A DNA stretch of 64,000 nucleotides from NCBI RefSeq assembly GCF_900638685.1, contig NZ_LR134533.1, forward strand, positions 1,426,001-1,490,000. Reading direction: 5' to 3'. The notes under the pieces were generated by a model. It worked only from the letters and a program-made list of their open reading frames with translations. It ran no database searches and had not been told where the DNA came from. Shown here in pieces: positions 50,654-61,900 of the stretch (position 1 is its first letter; each line of letters begins with the position of its first letter). This DNA comes from Neisseria weaveri (GTDB lineage Bacteria; Pseudomonadota; Gammaproteobacteria; Burkholderiales; Neisseriaceae). Made by a program: the position numbers and the translations under genes.

Positions 50654-51262
50654 TTATTGTTGCGGATTATAGTTTTGGTAGAGGGTTACGACTTTCTGCA
50701 CGCCGGCGGTGGTGCTGACTTTTTCGGTAACGGCGGCTTGTTCGGCAGGGGTAAGGATACCCATTACATAGGTAACGCCTTCATAGGTAACGATTTTAAC
50801 GCGGCTGGGAATAACGCCTTGAACGCCCAGCAGGGTGGTGCGGACTTTGGACGTGCCCCAAGTGTCGGCCAATACATTGCCAAAGGTGCGGTTTTGCGGT
50901 GCAACGGAAATGTAGTTGTAGACTTCTTGCGCGGATTGTTCGGAACGGGCTACTTGTTCGACAAAGCGGCGTTCGTCTTCGGTTGATACCTGACCCAACA
51001 GCAGAATATGGCGGTTGTAGCTGACAACGGAGAGTTTCGGTTCGTATTGGGTGGAAGCGTGGTTGTTCAGATAATCCAACGCGGTATTTTTAATCCGCAC
51101 TTCCATAACGTTGTCGTCGGTTTGCGAGCCGATGGTGCGGCGGTCGATGGCGGATGCACCGCCCAATGCGGCACCGCCGACCAGTGCGCCGACGCAGCCG
51201 CTTAATATGCCTGCTAAGGCCAGAGCGGTTAACAGCTTGAATGTGTGTTGTTTCATGTTCAT
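50654..51262 (-). CDS. dolP: BON-domain outer-membrane lipoprotein (DolP/YraP; GNA2091-like)
   Basis: Outer-membrane lipoprotein with two BON domains, needed for envelope integrity. About 202 aa, with lipobox LAGILSGC and BON domains at about 50-115 and 130-200 (VMEVRIKNTALDYL; VRTTLLGVQGVIPSRVKIVTYEGVTYVMG). Meningococcal GNA2091, a component of the 4CMenB vaccine, is the same protein. Start at 51262 with AAGGA upstream; 51256 is an alternative. Syntenic with gmhA-yraN, as in many proteobacteria. Confidence 0.92.
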   Translation of the reverse strand: MNMKQHTFKLLTALALAGILSGCVGALVGGAALGGASAIDRRTIGSQTDDNVMEVRIKNTALDYLNNHASTQYEPKLSVVSYNRHILLLGQVSTEDERRFVEQVARSEQSAQEVYNYISVAPQNRTFGNVLADTWGTSKVRTTLLGVQGVIPSRVKIVTYEGVTYVMGILTPAEQAAVTEKVSTTAGVQKVVTLYQNYNPQQ

Positions 51263-51391
51263 TAAAAACATCCTTATTATCTAGGTTTTCAGACTGAGGC
51301 CGTCTGAAAATCGGGCAGAAAATATTGTATCCGCACGGGGCGGCTCAGGCAGCCGTTTTCCGATTGGTGCGGCGGTTGGCGGATAAGCGGA

Positions 51392-51985
51392 TTACATGCC
51401 TTCCAAAAGCATGGAATCAATGCTGTCGCACAGGGCGTGGATCAGCAGGATATGGATTTCCTGAATGCGTGCGGTGCGCGGGTGCGGCACGTTGAGCAGG
51501 ATATCGGTGTCTTTCAGCATGGCTGCGATTTTTCCGCCGTCGCGGCCGGTAAGGGCGATAACCTGCATATCTCTTTCATGGGCGGCTTTAATCGCTTCGA
51601 TGATGTTGGCCGAGTTGCCCGAAGTGGAAATGCCGATCAGGATGTCGCCGCTGCGGCCTAGTGCGCGTACCTGTTTGCTGAACACGTGGTCGAAGCCGTA
51701 GTCGTTGCCGATGGCGGTCAGTGCGGAGGAGTCGGTGGTCAGCGCGATGGCTGCCAGTTCCATGCGTTCGCGCTCGAAGCGGCCGGTCATTTCGGCGGCA
51801 AAGTGTTGGGCGTCGGCTGCCGAGCCGCCGTTGCCGCATGCCAGGATTTTGCCGTCGTTCATTAGGCAGCTGAGCATGAGTTCTGCTGCTTGGGCCGTAG
51901 GTTCGCTTAATAGTTCTGCCGCCTGCTGTTTCGCTTCGATGCTTTGGGCAAAGTGGGCGGCAACGCGTTCTTGTAATGTTGTCAT
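51392..51985 (-). CDS. gmhA: Phosphoheptose isomerase (GmhA/DiaA-like SIS protein)
   Basis: Converts sedoheptulose 7-phosphate to D-glycero-D-manno-heptose 7-phosphate for LOS. The 197-aa SIS domain has the sugar-phosphate loop [15 protein letters not shown], the Glu in AAEMTGRF and the His in [13 protein letters not shown]. The yraN-dolP context is where enterics keep DiaA, an initiator regulator, so DiaA is the alternative; GmhA is preferred because Neisseria gmhA occupies this place and hldC is present. Confidence 0.85.
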   Translation of the reverse strand: MTTLQERVAAHFAQSIEAKQQAAELLSEPTAQAAELMLSCLMNDGKILACGNGGSAADAQHFAAEMTGRFERERMELAAIALTTDSSALTAIGNDYGFDHVFSKQVRALGRSGDILIGISTSGNSANIIEAIKAAHERDMQVIALTGRDGGKIAAMLKDTDILLNVPHPRTARIQEIHILLIHALCDSIDSMLLEGM

Positions 51986-51991
51986 GTTGGG

Positions 51992-52339
51992 TTAGCCTGT
52001 GATGTTTTTAATCCACTCGGGAGTTTGGTTTCCCTGAATCAAGACGGCATCCAAGCGGCAGGGCGCACGGTTGAGACGGTTTTGCTGCAGATAAAGTTCT
52101 GCGCTCCGCTGCAGTTTGTCGAGTTTGGACGGGGTAATGCTGTGGGCCGCGCCGCCGAAATGGCTGCTTTTGCGGTATTTTACTTCAACAAACACGATTG
52201 TGTGGCCGTTTTTGACAATCAGGTCGATTTCTCCGAACGGACAATGCCAATTGCGTGCGATCAGGGTGCAGCCTTGCTTTTTCAGGTATTGCAGTGCCGC
52301 GTCTTCGGCGGCTGCGCCTTCTTTATGGTTTAGTCGCAT
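51992..52339 (-). CDS. yraN: YraN-family (UPF0102) nuclease-like protein
   Basis: 115 aa with the endonuclease-like fold signature GEIDLIVKNGHTIVFVEVKYRKSSHFGGA (Asp, Glu-x-Lys) and N-terminal LNHKEGAAAEDAALQYLKKQGC. Function not established. Six bases upstream of gmhA on the same strand; rsmI diverges, as in E. coli. Confidence 0.92.
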   Translation of the reverse strand: MRLNHKEGAAAEDAALQYLKKQGCTLIARNWHCPFGEIDLIVKNGHTIVFVEVKYRKSSHFGGAAHSITPSKLDKLQRSAELYLQQNRLNRAPCRLDAVLIQGNQTPEWIKNITG

Positions 52340-52416
52340 GGAGGGGTGCCGTAGGTTGGGGGAAGGGGTTTTGCTTTATAATACCGCATTGTTTATTTTT
52401 CAGACGGCCTATCATT

Positions 52417-53292
52417 ATGATGCAGAAACATTATCAGAAAGCCTGCGAGGGTATCTCAGCGCAAACATTATACGTGGTTGCCACGCCCATCGGCAATTTG
52501 GCCGATATTACCCTGCGCGCGTTGGCGGTATTGGGCCGAGCCGATATGGTGTGTGCGGAAGATACGCGTGTAACGGCGCAGTTGTTGAGCGCATACGGCA
52601 TGCAGGCCAAGCTGGTCAGCGTGCGCGAACACAACGAGCAGCAGATGGCGGACAAAGTGATTGCCGCATTGGCCGAAGGTATGGTGGTGGCGCAAGTGTC
52701 TGATGCGGGTACGCCGGCGGTGTGCGATCCGGGTGCGAAGTTGGCGGCAAGGGTGCGTGAGGCCGGTTATACCGTGGTGCCGGTGGTCGGAGCGAGTGCG
52801 GTGATGGGGGCGTTGAGTGTGGCCGGAGTGGCGGAGCCGGAATTTTACTTTAACGGCTTTTTGCCTTCGAAGCCGGGTGAGCGCCGCAAGCTGTTGGCGG
52901 AATGGGAAAAAGCGGCGTATCCGGTGGTCATGTTTGAAACGCCGCATCGCATCGAAGTGGCTTTAGCCGATATGGCCGAAATGTATCCTGAACGAAAGCT
53001 GGTGTTGGCCAGAGAAATAACCAAAACTTTTGAAACGTTTTTAAGCGGTACGGTGGCGGAAGTGCGGGAGAGGGTCGGGGCGGACAGCAACCAGAGTCGG
53101 GGCGAGATGGTATTGGTTTTGCATCCGGCCAAAGTGGAAAAAAATGTCGGGCTTTCCGAGAAGGCGGAGCAGGTGATGAAGGTATTGTCAGCCGAGTTGC
53201 CGACCAAGCAGGCGGCGGATTTGGCGGCGAAAATTACCGGAGAAAACAAAAAAGCCTTATACGATTTGGCTTTGGAATGGAAAAAGCAATAA
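52417..53292 (+). CDS. rsmI: 16S rRNA (cytidine-1402-2'-O)-methyltransferase
   Basis: Methylates C1402 of 16S rRNA with SAM. The 291 aa have LYVVATPIGNLADITLRAL near the start, CAEDTRVTAQLL, VSDAGTPAVCDPG and FETPHRIEVAL. The start is at the ATGATG at 52417/52420. The frame is open far upstream but only this start fits the family. A DUS overlaps the leader (about 52399). Confidence 0.94.
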   Translation: MMQKHYQKACEGISAQTLYVVATPIGNLADITLRALAVLGRADMVCAEDTRVTAQLLSAYGMQAKLVSVREHNEQQMADKVIAALAEGMVVAQVSDAGTPAVCDPGAKLAARVREAGYTVVPVVGASAVMGALSVAGVAEPEFYFNGFLPSKPGERRKLLAEWEKAAYPVVMFETPHRIEVALADMAEMYPERKLVLAREITKTFETFLSGTVAEVRERVGADSNQSRGEMVLVLHPAKVEKNVGLSEKAEQVMKVLSAELPTKQAADLAAKITGENKKALYDLALEWKKQ

Positions 53293-53300
53293 ATAGAAAC

Positions 53301-53332
53301 GGGAGGCCGTCTGAATTTTCAGACGGCCTCCC
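53301..53332. terminator. Bidirectional inverted DUS terminator (rsmI/rsmE)
   Basis: GGGAGGCCGTCTGAA mirrored between convergent genes. Confidence 0.88.
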
Positions 53333-53410
53333 GGCTTATTGGGTATCTGTTTTTATTGCTGTTTCGGTTTAAATCGGGTTTATGGATATATAGAGCAGGC
53401 GTTAAACCCG

Positions 53411-54136
53411 TTATACAAAATCGCCCCATAAAGTCTGCATTGCGGCAATGGCGGCTAAAGAAGCGGTTTCGGTGCGCAAGATCCGTTTGCCGAGTGTCAC
53501 CGCTTGAAAACCGGCATCAAAAGCCTGCTGTTCTTCTTCGGGTGTCCAACCGCCTTCAGGGCCGACCATAAACGTGATGTCCGACGGTTTGTCTGCCACG
53601 TCTTTCAAGCTTCGGGCTTGGTTCAGACTCATCAGCAGTTTCAGGCTGGTTGGTTTGAGCTGTTTTAAAGCCGTCTGAAAATGAAGGATGGGTAAAACTT
53701 CGGGTACGGTATTTCTGCCGCTTTGCTCGCAGGCGGAGATGACGATTTCCTGCCAGCGGGCAACCCGTTTGTCGGCGCGTTCTCCACCGAGACGTACCAC
53801 GCAACGCTCGCTCAATACCGGTTGGATACGGCTGACGCCGAGTTCCACGCTTTTCTGTAAAGTAAAGTCCATACGCTCGCCGCTGGATATGGACTGGATC
53901 AGCGTGATGTTTAACGGAGATTCGTTGTTTGCTGGCGATTCGCCGGTGATTTCAGCTTCGGCGGCGCGTTTTTCCAAGCGGTTCAGGCGGGCGGAATAGC
54001 TGTTGCCGTTGCCGTTAAACAAAACGATTTCTTCTCCGGGTTTGATACGCAATACATTGAGATGTCTGACAACATTGTCGGGCAAAGCCAGTGCGGTGCC
54101 GTTGCTCAGGTCGGATGGAACGTAAAAACGGGGCAT
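53411..54136 (-). CDS. rsmE: 16S rRNA (uracil-1498-N3)-methyltransferase
   Basis: Methylates U1498 in 16S rRNA. The 241 aa have an N-terminal PUA-like domain and a SPOUT knot with MVGPEGGWTPEEEQAF-like motif (FMVGPEGGWTPEEEQ) and LGKRILRTETA. An in-frame DUS near 53667 falls in the LPILHFQTALK segment. No clear SD. Confidence 0.95.
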   Translation of the reverse strand: MPRFYVPSDLSNGTALALPDNVVRHLNVLRIKPGEEIVLFNGNGNSYSARLNRLEKRAAEAEITGESPANNESPLNITLIQSISSGERMDFTLQKSVELGVSRIQPVLSERCVVRLGGERADKRVARWQEIVISACEQSGRNTVPEVLPILHFQTALKQLKPTSLKLLMSLNQARSLKDVADKPSDITFMVGPEGGWTPEEEQQAFDAGFQAVTLGKRILRTETASLAAIAAMQTLWGDFV

Positions 54137-54304
54137 AATTCAGTTGGTGTTTGCTGGGAAAATGGTTAATATTGACGATTATCGCAAATAAACTTTGTTT
54201 CTGCTATGGCGCGGCTGCGGCTGATAATCGGCATTCAAAGCCAGTTTATTTGCCGCATAGGCGAAGAAAGTCAGTTTTCAGGTTTTAAGGAATAAGGAAA
54301 AAAT

Positions 54305-55093
54305 GTGTTAGACCGATTGCAGGAAATCGTGCGCGAAGTGGCGCAGGCCGAAGTGATGCCGCGCTTTTTGGATGTCGAGATTAGCCGAAAATCTGACGGG
54401 TCGCTGTTTACCGAAGCCGATTTGGCTTCGCAGGTCGCTTTTGCCGAGAAGTTGCCGGGATTAATCGACTGCCCGATGTTGGGTGAAGAGATGAAGCCGC
54501 AAAGGCAGCAGGAGCTTTGGCAACACAGCCGTCGCGGTTTGTGGGTGGTGGATCCGATTGACGGCACGAATAATTTTGTTAACGGTTTGCCGCATTTTTC
54601 TTTGTCGGTGGCTTATGTGGAAAGCGGAAAAACCCGGCTCGGCGTGATTTTCAATCCGGTCAGCAACGAATGTTTTTATGCCGAGCGCGGGCGCGGTGCG
54701 TTTATGAACGGCCGCACTTTGCCGTTGCGCAAGGCGCCCAAGCAGTTGCACGAGGCGATAGCGGGTGTGGAAATCAAATATCTGCGTTCGGGAAAATTAT
54801 CCAGCCGTATCAATACATTGGCACCGTTCGGCAGCTTGCGCAGCTTGGGTTGCAGTACTTTGGACTGGTGTTATTTGGCGGCCGGAAGATATGATGTTTA
54901 TGTGCATGGCGGCCAAAAATTATGGGACTACGCGGCCGGTGCATTGATTTTTGAAGAAGCCGGCGGCAAATTGGCCACTTTGGAGGGCGATGAGTTTTGG
55001 AGCGGCGAACATGTGTTTAAACGCTCGGTGGTCGCGGCTTTACAGCCCGAATTATTCGAACGCTGGCTGAATTGGATACGGGAAAATCAATAA
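54305..55093 (+). CDS. Inositol monophosphatase family protein
   Basis: Mg-dependent phosphatase of the IMPase/SuhB/CysQ superfamily, 262 aa. Metal ligands are in GEEM, DPIDGTNNFVNG and WDYAAGALIFEEAGG. The substrate is not decided by the sequence (inositol-P, PAP or a sugar phosphate). Translation begins at a GTG (54305) after AAGGA; the nearby ATG two bases earlier is out of frame. Divergent from rsmE. Confidence 0.88.
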   Translation: MLDRLQEIVREVAQAEVMPRFLDVEISRKSDGSLFTEADLASQVAFAEKLPGLIDCPMLGEEMKPQRQQELWQHSRRGLWVVDPIDGTNNFVNGLPHFSLSVAYVESGKTRLGVIFNPVSNECFYAERGRGAFMNGRTLPLRKAPKQLHEAIAGVEIKYLRSGKLSSRINTLAPFGSLRSLGCSTLDWCYLAAGRYDVYVHGGQKLWDYAAGALIFEEAGGKLATLEGDEFWSGEHVFKRSVVAALQPELFERWLNWIRENQ

Positions 55094-55131
55094 TTGGGCG
55101 GTTGTCGGCGCAGCAGGAAAACGTTTGTGTG

Positions 55132-55172
55132 AAAAAGTCGGACTTTCAGAATAGTGAAACTCCGACTTTTTT
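55132..55172. terminator. Terminator between the IMPase gene and the YchJ-like gene
   Basis: AAAAAGTCGG/CCGACTTTTT stem between convergent genes, T-rich on both strands. Confidence 0.85.
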
Positions 55173-55189
55173 ATGGCTTTCTTTGCCGC

Positions 55190-55669
55190 TTATTTGAAGA
55201 ATTGCCCGCAGCATTGTTTGAATTTCTTGCCGGAGCCGCAAATGCAGGGCTGTTTCATCGTAGGCAGCGGCACGGTTGGGTCGATAAAATACCATTTGCC
55301 GTCAATGCGTACAAAAGCAGAGCATTCATGATGGATATGCTTGCCGTGTTCGTCTGCAAAATGGGCTTCAAATTCGACTTGTGCGTGCTGTTTGCCGATA
55401 TTGGGGATATGAGTCAGAACCCTCAGCGCCAGCCAATCGTTATGTCTGCTCCAATGTGAGATTGCATCGGTATCCAACAGGGTTTGTTGGTCGGGTACGG
55501 TGGTGGCAATTAGGTAGCCGATTTCATGCAGCACATAGGCGCTGTATCGTGATCGCATCAAGGCTTCGGCGTTGTTTGCATGATGTCGGCCGGAGTGCAG
55601 AAGTTGGCAGCATTGCTTGTAGGGTAAATTGGAACCGCAGGGGCATGGTTGGTTTTCGGTCATACTCAT
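55190..55669 (-). CDS. YchJ-family SEC-C motif protein
   Basis: 159 aa with a SEC-C zinc motif at both ends (CPCGSNLPYKQCC and CICGSGKKFKQCC) around a YchJ-type NTF2-like core (ALMRSRYSAYVLHEIGYLIATT). The zinc motif is shared with SecA. Family function unknown. Start at 55669 or at the second Met two codons in. Confidence 0.9.
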   Translation of the reverse strand: MSMTENQPCPCGSNLPYKQCCQLLHSGRHHANNAEALMRSRYSAYVLHEIGYLIATTVPDQQTLLDTDAISHWSRHNDWLALRVLTHIPNIGKQHAQVEFEAHFADEHGKHIHHECSAFVRIDGKWYFIDPTVPLPTMKQPCICGSGKKFKQCCGQFFK

Positions 55670-55725
55670 TGGGGAAGCATCAGGTTGGATAGGAAAAGGT
55701 TGTTAGGGTTTGAGTGGCTTGCATA

Positions 55726-56589
55726 TTAAGATTCATGTTCCGTTCCGCTTTCCACTTCCACGCGACGGGCAATGTCTTTCAGATTGGAATAACTTTCTAC
55801 CAGCCTCGGCACATCGTCCAAACTCATGGCAAACATCCATAAATAAGTGGTGAGCGAATAGATATGCCCTGCGCTGCCGTAGCCGTTTAAGGTTATCCAC
55901 ACAAAAGTAAAGCCGAACAACAAGGCCATTGCTATGCCGACGCACAGATAGCCCGCTGCTTCGCGGTTGGAAATCAAAATGCGTAGGCGGGCAACCAAGC
56001 CGAAATGCTTATGCAGCGTGGCTTCGGGAGCGGATTGAATCATGTCCACATCACGCTCCAAGCGGTTGTTGAGTTTGAAATACAGCTTTTCACTCACGCG
56101 GGAAAAGCCCGGCAGCAATATCAAAAATACCGCCAAAACCAACAGACTCAACACGCCGGCCCAAAATTCCAGTATCAAAAGCATGAAAGCCGCGCCAAAT
56201 ACCGACACCAGCGACGTGATCGCCGTAGGCAGATGCATTTCAAAAAAATCGACAAATTCCCTCGACAACGCTACACGCGCCGCGATTTCAGACGGCGTCT
56301 GCCCCTGTATGCGCTGCTTCACAATCACAGGTACGGCGATTTCGCTGTAAATGCGGGCAAATACACGCGTATCTGCGCTGCGCCGTGCCGCTCCCACCAG
56401 CCACATCAACAACACCAAAAGCGCGTAAGTCAGCGCCTGCCAGACCTTGCCCTGCATGACCGCGTTGACGGCAAAACCGCCGAACACGGGGTAAATCAGA
56501 AACAGCAGATTTTCCAAAGCCACGATACTGAACGTGAGCAACAGCTTTTTGCGGTGTGCGGTGCCGATATTTTTTAAAGTATTCCACAT
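55726..56589 (-). CDS. Stand-alone ABC-transporter six-helix membrane protein
   Basis: 287 aa carrying a type-I exporter-like transmembrane domain (six hydrophobic stretches from about 15 to 260) but no ATPase domain or Walker motif, and none in a neighbouring gene. EVESGTEHES ends the protein where a linker to an NBD would begin. Whether it works with a distant ATPase or as a pseudo-transporter is unknown. Confidence 0.82.
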   Translation of the reverse strand: MWNTLKNIGTAHRKKLLLTFSIVALENLLFLIYPVFGGFAVNAVMQGKVWQALTYALLVLLMWLVGAARRSADTRVFARIYSEIAVPVIVKQRIQGQTPSEIAARVALSREFVDFFEMHLPTAITSLVSVFGAAFMLLILEFWAGVLSLLVLAVFLILLPGFSRVSEKLYFKLNNRLERDVDMIQSAPEATLHKHFGLVARLRILISNREAAGYLCVGIAMALLFGFTFVWITLNGYGSAGHIYSLTTYLWMFAMSLDDVPRLVESYSNLKDIARRVEVESGTEHES

Positions 56590-56672
56590 GATGTTTCGGT
56601 TTTACTTCTTAATAAATACAGCCTGATGCATCGAGGCCGTCTGAAAATTTATATCTTTAGTGTAAGGATAAT

Positions 56673-56709
56673 AAAAAGAACCGGGTCGGCATGGACTTCG
56701 GTTCTTTTT
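56673..56709. terminator. Terminator near the gyrB end
   Basis: AAAAAGAACCG/CGGTTCTTTTT stem with T runs on both strands, just downstream of gyrB (minus strand). Single DUS flank it at about 56633 and 56730. Confidence 0.85.
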
Positions 56710-56747
56710 CGGTTGAAGCCGTTATTTTTCAGACGGCCTTGCGTATA

Positions 56748-59288
<2,541 letters not shown>

Positions 59289-59336
59289 TCAGTGCTGTTT
59301 GAGCTTGTCCGAACATTCGGAAAGGTTGTTCGGATT

Positions 59337-59369
59337 AAAAAAGGCCGTCTGAAATTTCAGACGGCCTTT
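59337..59369 (-). terminator. Inverted DUS terminator after pit
   Basis: AAAAAGGCCGTCTGAA mirrored, 20 bp past the pit stop. Confidence 0.85.
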
Positions 59370-59388
59370 CCGGTGGTGATTTCTAGAA

Positions 59389-60966
59389 TCAGAATACGTT
59401 TCTTAAAATCAGGAAGCAGATAACCGATAGGATGGCGGCGGCAGGAAGGGTAATCACCCAAGCCAAACCGATGGGCTTCATCATCGCCCAATTGGCGTTG
59501 CGGTTAACCAAGCCGATGCCCAATACCGCGCCTACCAAAATATGGGTACTGGAAACGGGCAGACCCATCAGCGAAGCCATCATTACAACGGCTGCTGCAG
59601 CCAATTCTGCGGTAAAACCGGAAGCGGGATGCATTTCTGCCAAACTGGTGCCGACGGTTTGGATAACTTCTTTACCGATAAACCATAGGCCGACAATCAA
59701 GGCGATACCGAATGTGAGCATGGCAATCGGCGGAACCGGAGCTTGTGCACCTACATCGCCGGTACGCAATACGTCCATAATGGCGGCAAACGGGCCGATG
59801 GCGTTCGCAATGTCGTTTGCGCCGTGGCTGAAAGCAAAACCGGCTGCGGTAAATACCTGCATCCAACTGAACATCAGGAAGGTTGATTTGCTGAGATCTT
59901 TACGTTTCAGGGTTTTGCCGTAGATGAATGTTGCCATCCAAATTGCTGCGCCTACCATGAAAATGGTCAGGAAACTGCCCATATTGCTCATGCCCAGCTG
60001 CAGGTTTTTCAGGCCTTTGAAGATCAGCATGGATGCGATCATCATGCCGCCGATAGAGGCGATAATCGGTACCCAAGAATGTAGGGCTTTGTATACGTCT
60101 AAATTGTGTTTCCGGCTGTCGATTTTGTAGAGGCCTTTGTAGTATACCGATTCCAGTTCGTTCGGATCTAAGTCGGGCTCGCCGTAAATTTGAGCATCAC
60201 GTGCCATTTGGGAGGCGCATTCGACTTTTTCTACTTCACTCAAGCCTTCGAAAAACAGCTTGTGCTGTTCTTTATAGGATTTCTTTTCTTGCTTGATGGA
60301 TTTTAAAGTTTGTTCGGCTTTGGTGTTGTAATCGAGAACGTGTTTTTTGATTTGTGCAAACAAAATATAAGAAACCAAACCGCCCAATACGGGGGATAAA
60401 ACCCAAGAAATGGCAATTTGCGCCATGTTGTCCCATTGAACCAGGCCGAAAGCATCGGAACCGTTGGTTAAGAAGCCCAGGCACAATGCGCTGCCGACAA
60501 TACCCCCGATAATGGCATGGGTAGTGGAAACGGGAAGGCCGCGTTTGGTTGCAAACAGCAGCCATAAGGCAGCGGCAAGCAGGGCGGACATCATGATATA
60601 AACAAACTGCATCGGCTCAAGATTCATGACCTTTAAGTCAATCACGCCTTTGCGGATGGTGTTGGTTACTTCGCCGCCGGCGATAACGGCACCGCTGACT
60701 TCAAAAATCGCAGCGATAACTAGAGCCTGTGGAACAGTCAGCGTACCTGCGCCAACGCTGGTGCCGAAAGAGTTGGCAACGTCGTTACCGCCGATATTGA
60801 AGGCCATAAAAACGCCGAACAGAGTAGCCAGCAGAAAGAGTATGGTGTGGTTGTTATTTGTGTATCCGATTCCCCAGAAAATAAAATATCCCACAGCAAT
60901 AATCAGTAGTGATGCAAAGATCAGATTGATTCTTTTCATGCTTACACTCGTTTGAGCCTGAGTCAT
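59389..60966 (-). CDS. pit: Inorganic phosphate transporter, Pit family
   Basis: Inner-membrane low-affinity phosphate (metal-phosphate) symporter. The 525 aa carry duplicated PHO-4 signatures (NIGGNDVANSFGTSVGAGTL with GLPVSTTHAIIGGIVG near the N terminus; SHGANDIANAIGPFAAI with LPVSSTHILVGAVLG near the C terminus) and a central charged cytoplasmic loop (about 215-290) of unusual length. Start at 60966 with AAGGA. Confidence 0.93.
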   Translation of the reverse strand: MTQAQTSVSMKRINLIFASLLIIAVGYFIFWGIGYTNNNHTILFLLATLFGVFMAFNIGGNDVANSFGTSVGAGTLTVPQALVIAAIFEVSGAVIAGGEVTNTIRKGVIDLKVMNLEPMQFVYIMMSALLAAALWLLFATKRGLPVSTTHAIIGGIVGSALCLGFLTNGSDAFGLVQWDNMAQIAISWVLSPVLGGLVSYILFAQIKKHVLDYNTKAEQTLKSIKQEKKSYKEQHKLFFEGLSEVEKVECASQMARDAQIYGEPDLDPNELESVYYKGLYKIDSRKHNLDVYKALHSWVPIIASIGGMMIASMLIFKGLKNLQLGMSNMGSFLTIFMVGAAIWMATFIYGKTLKRKDLSKSTFLMFSWMQVFTAAGFAFSHGANDIANAIGPFAAIMDVLRTGDVGAQAPVPPIAMLTFGIALIVGLWFIGKEVIQTVGTSLAEMHPASGFTAELAAAAVVMMASLMGLPVSSTHILVGAVLGIGLVNRNANWAMMKPIGLAWVITLPAAAILSVICFLILRNVF

Positions 60967-61105
60967 GTTTTTTCCTTATAATTGTCCAGTACAGCTAACA
61001 GTCCAGCATTTTATATAACAATGATGACAGCAGTATTACAGCTGGTACACGATTATTTTAGCATTATTATGAATGTAATAGGCCGTCTGAAAGGAAATTA
61101 AAGAT

Positions 61106-61720
61106 ATGTTTTTCCAACCGTTAGCCGCCCGGCTTCGTTTTTATGCCGTAGTTCCGACTGCAGAATGGGTCGGACGTATGGTTAAGGCCGGTGCAGACAC
61201 CGTCCAGTTGCGCAATAAAGATTTGACGGGTGAGGATTTGTATCGGGAAATCGAACGGAGTGTGGCTTTGTGTCAGGGCACGGCAACACAGTTGTTTATT
61301 AATGATTATTGGCAGGAGGCCATCCGTGCCGGTGCATACGGTGTGCATTTGGGGCAGGAAGATATGGACAGTGCGGATTTGCAGGCTATTGCCGATGCGG
61401 GATTGAGACTGGGCATCAGTACGCATTCTGTGGCAGAGTTGGATAGGGCGTTGTCTGTCCGTCCGAGTTATGTGGCCAGCGGTGCGGTGTTTCCGACCAC
61501 AACCAAGAAAATGCCGACTGAGCCGCAAGGCTTGGAGAATCTGCGCCGGTATGTCGAGCAGGCGGGTGAAACGCCCGTGGTGGCAATAGGCGGTATCGAT
61601 TTGACGAATGCCGAAGCGGTATTGGCCACCGGTGTGTCGTCATTGGCAGTAGTCAGGGCGGTAACTGAAGCAGAAAACCCGGAAGCTGTAGTGAAGGCTT
61701 TTCAGAGCTTATTTGATTAG
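61106..61720 (+). CDS. thiE: Thiamine-phosphate synthase
   Basis: Couples HMP-PP and thiazole phosphate to thiamine monophosphate. The 204 aa have QLRNKDLTG, FINDYWQEAIRAGAYGVHLGQEDM, the loop ASGAVFPTTTKK and VAIGGIDLTNAEAVLATG. The SD (AAAGGA) directly abuts and shares bases with a DUS at 61081. No TPP riboswitch is visible in the short leader. thiG and others are not in the window. Confidence 0.95.
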   Translation: MFFQPLAARLRFYAVVPTAEWVGRMVKAGADTVQLRNKDLTGEDLYREIERSVALCQGTATQLFINDYWQEAIRAGAYGVHLGQEDMDSADLQAIADAGLRLGISTHSVAELDRALSVRPSYVASGAVFPTTTKKMPTEPQGLENLRRYVEQAGETPVVAIGGIDLTNAEAVLATGVSSLAVVRAVTEAENPEAVVKAFQSLFD

Positions 61721-61851
61721 GAAAATCAAGATGGTTAATAAGCGGTTTATGTTGATGTAGTTTCGCTTTTAACCAATCTTATGTTGCCATTCTGTTTTCA
61801 AAAGTTCGTTATTTAAAGTGAGTTGGTTTACTCTGATTAAAATATAAACAA

Positions 61852-61879
61852 AAGGCCGTCTGAATTTTCAGACGGCCTT
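61852..61879. terminator. Bidirectional inverted DUS terminator (thiE/yidC)
   Basis: AAGGCCGTCTGAA mirrored between convergent genes. Confidence 0.86.
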
Positions 61880-61900
61880 CTTTATGTTACGGGCTGGCTT

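Noticed and set aside
60967..61105. TPP riboswitch ahead of thiE
   Set aside because: The gap is short, contains a DUS, and shows no CTGAGA-type THI-box motif.
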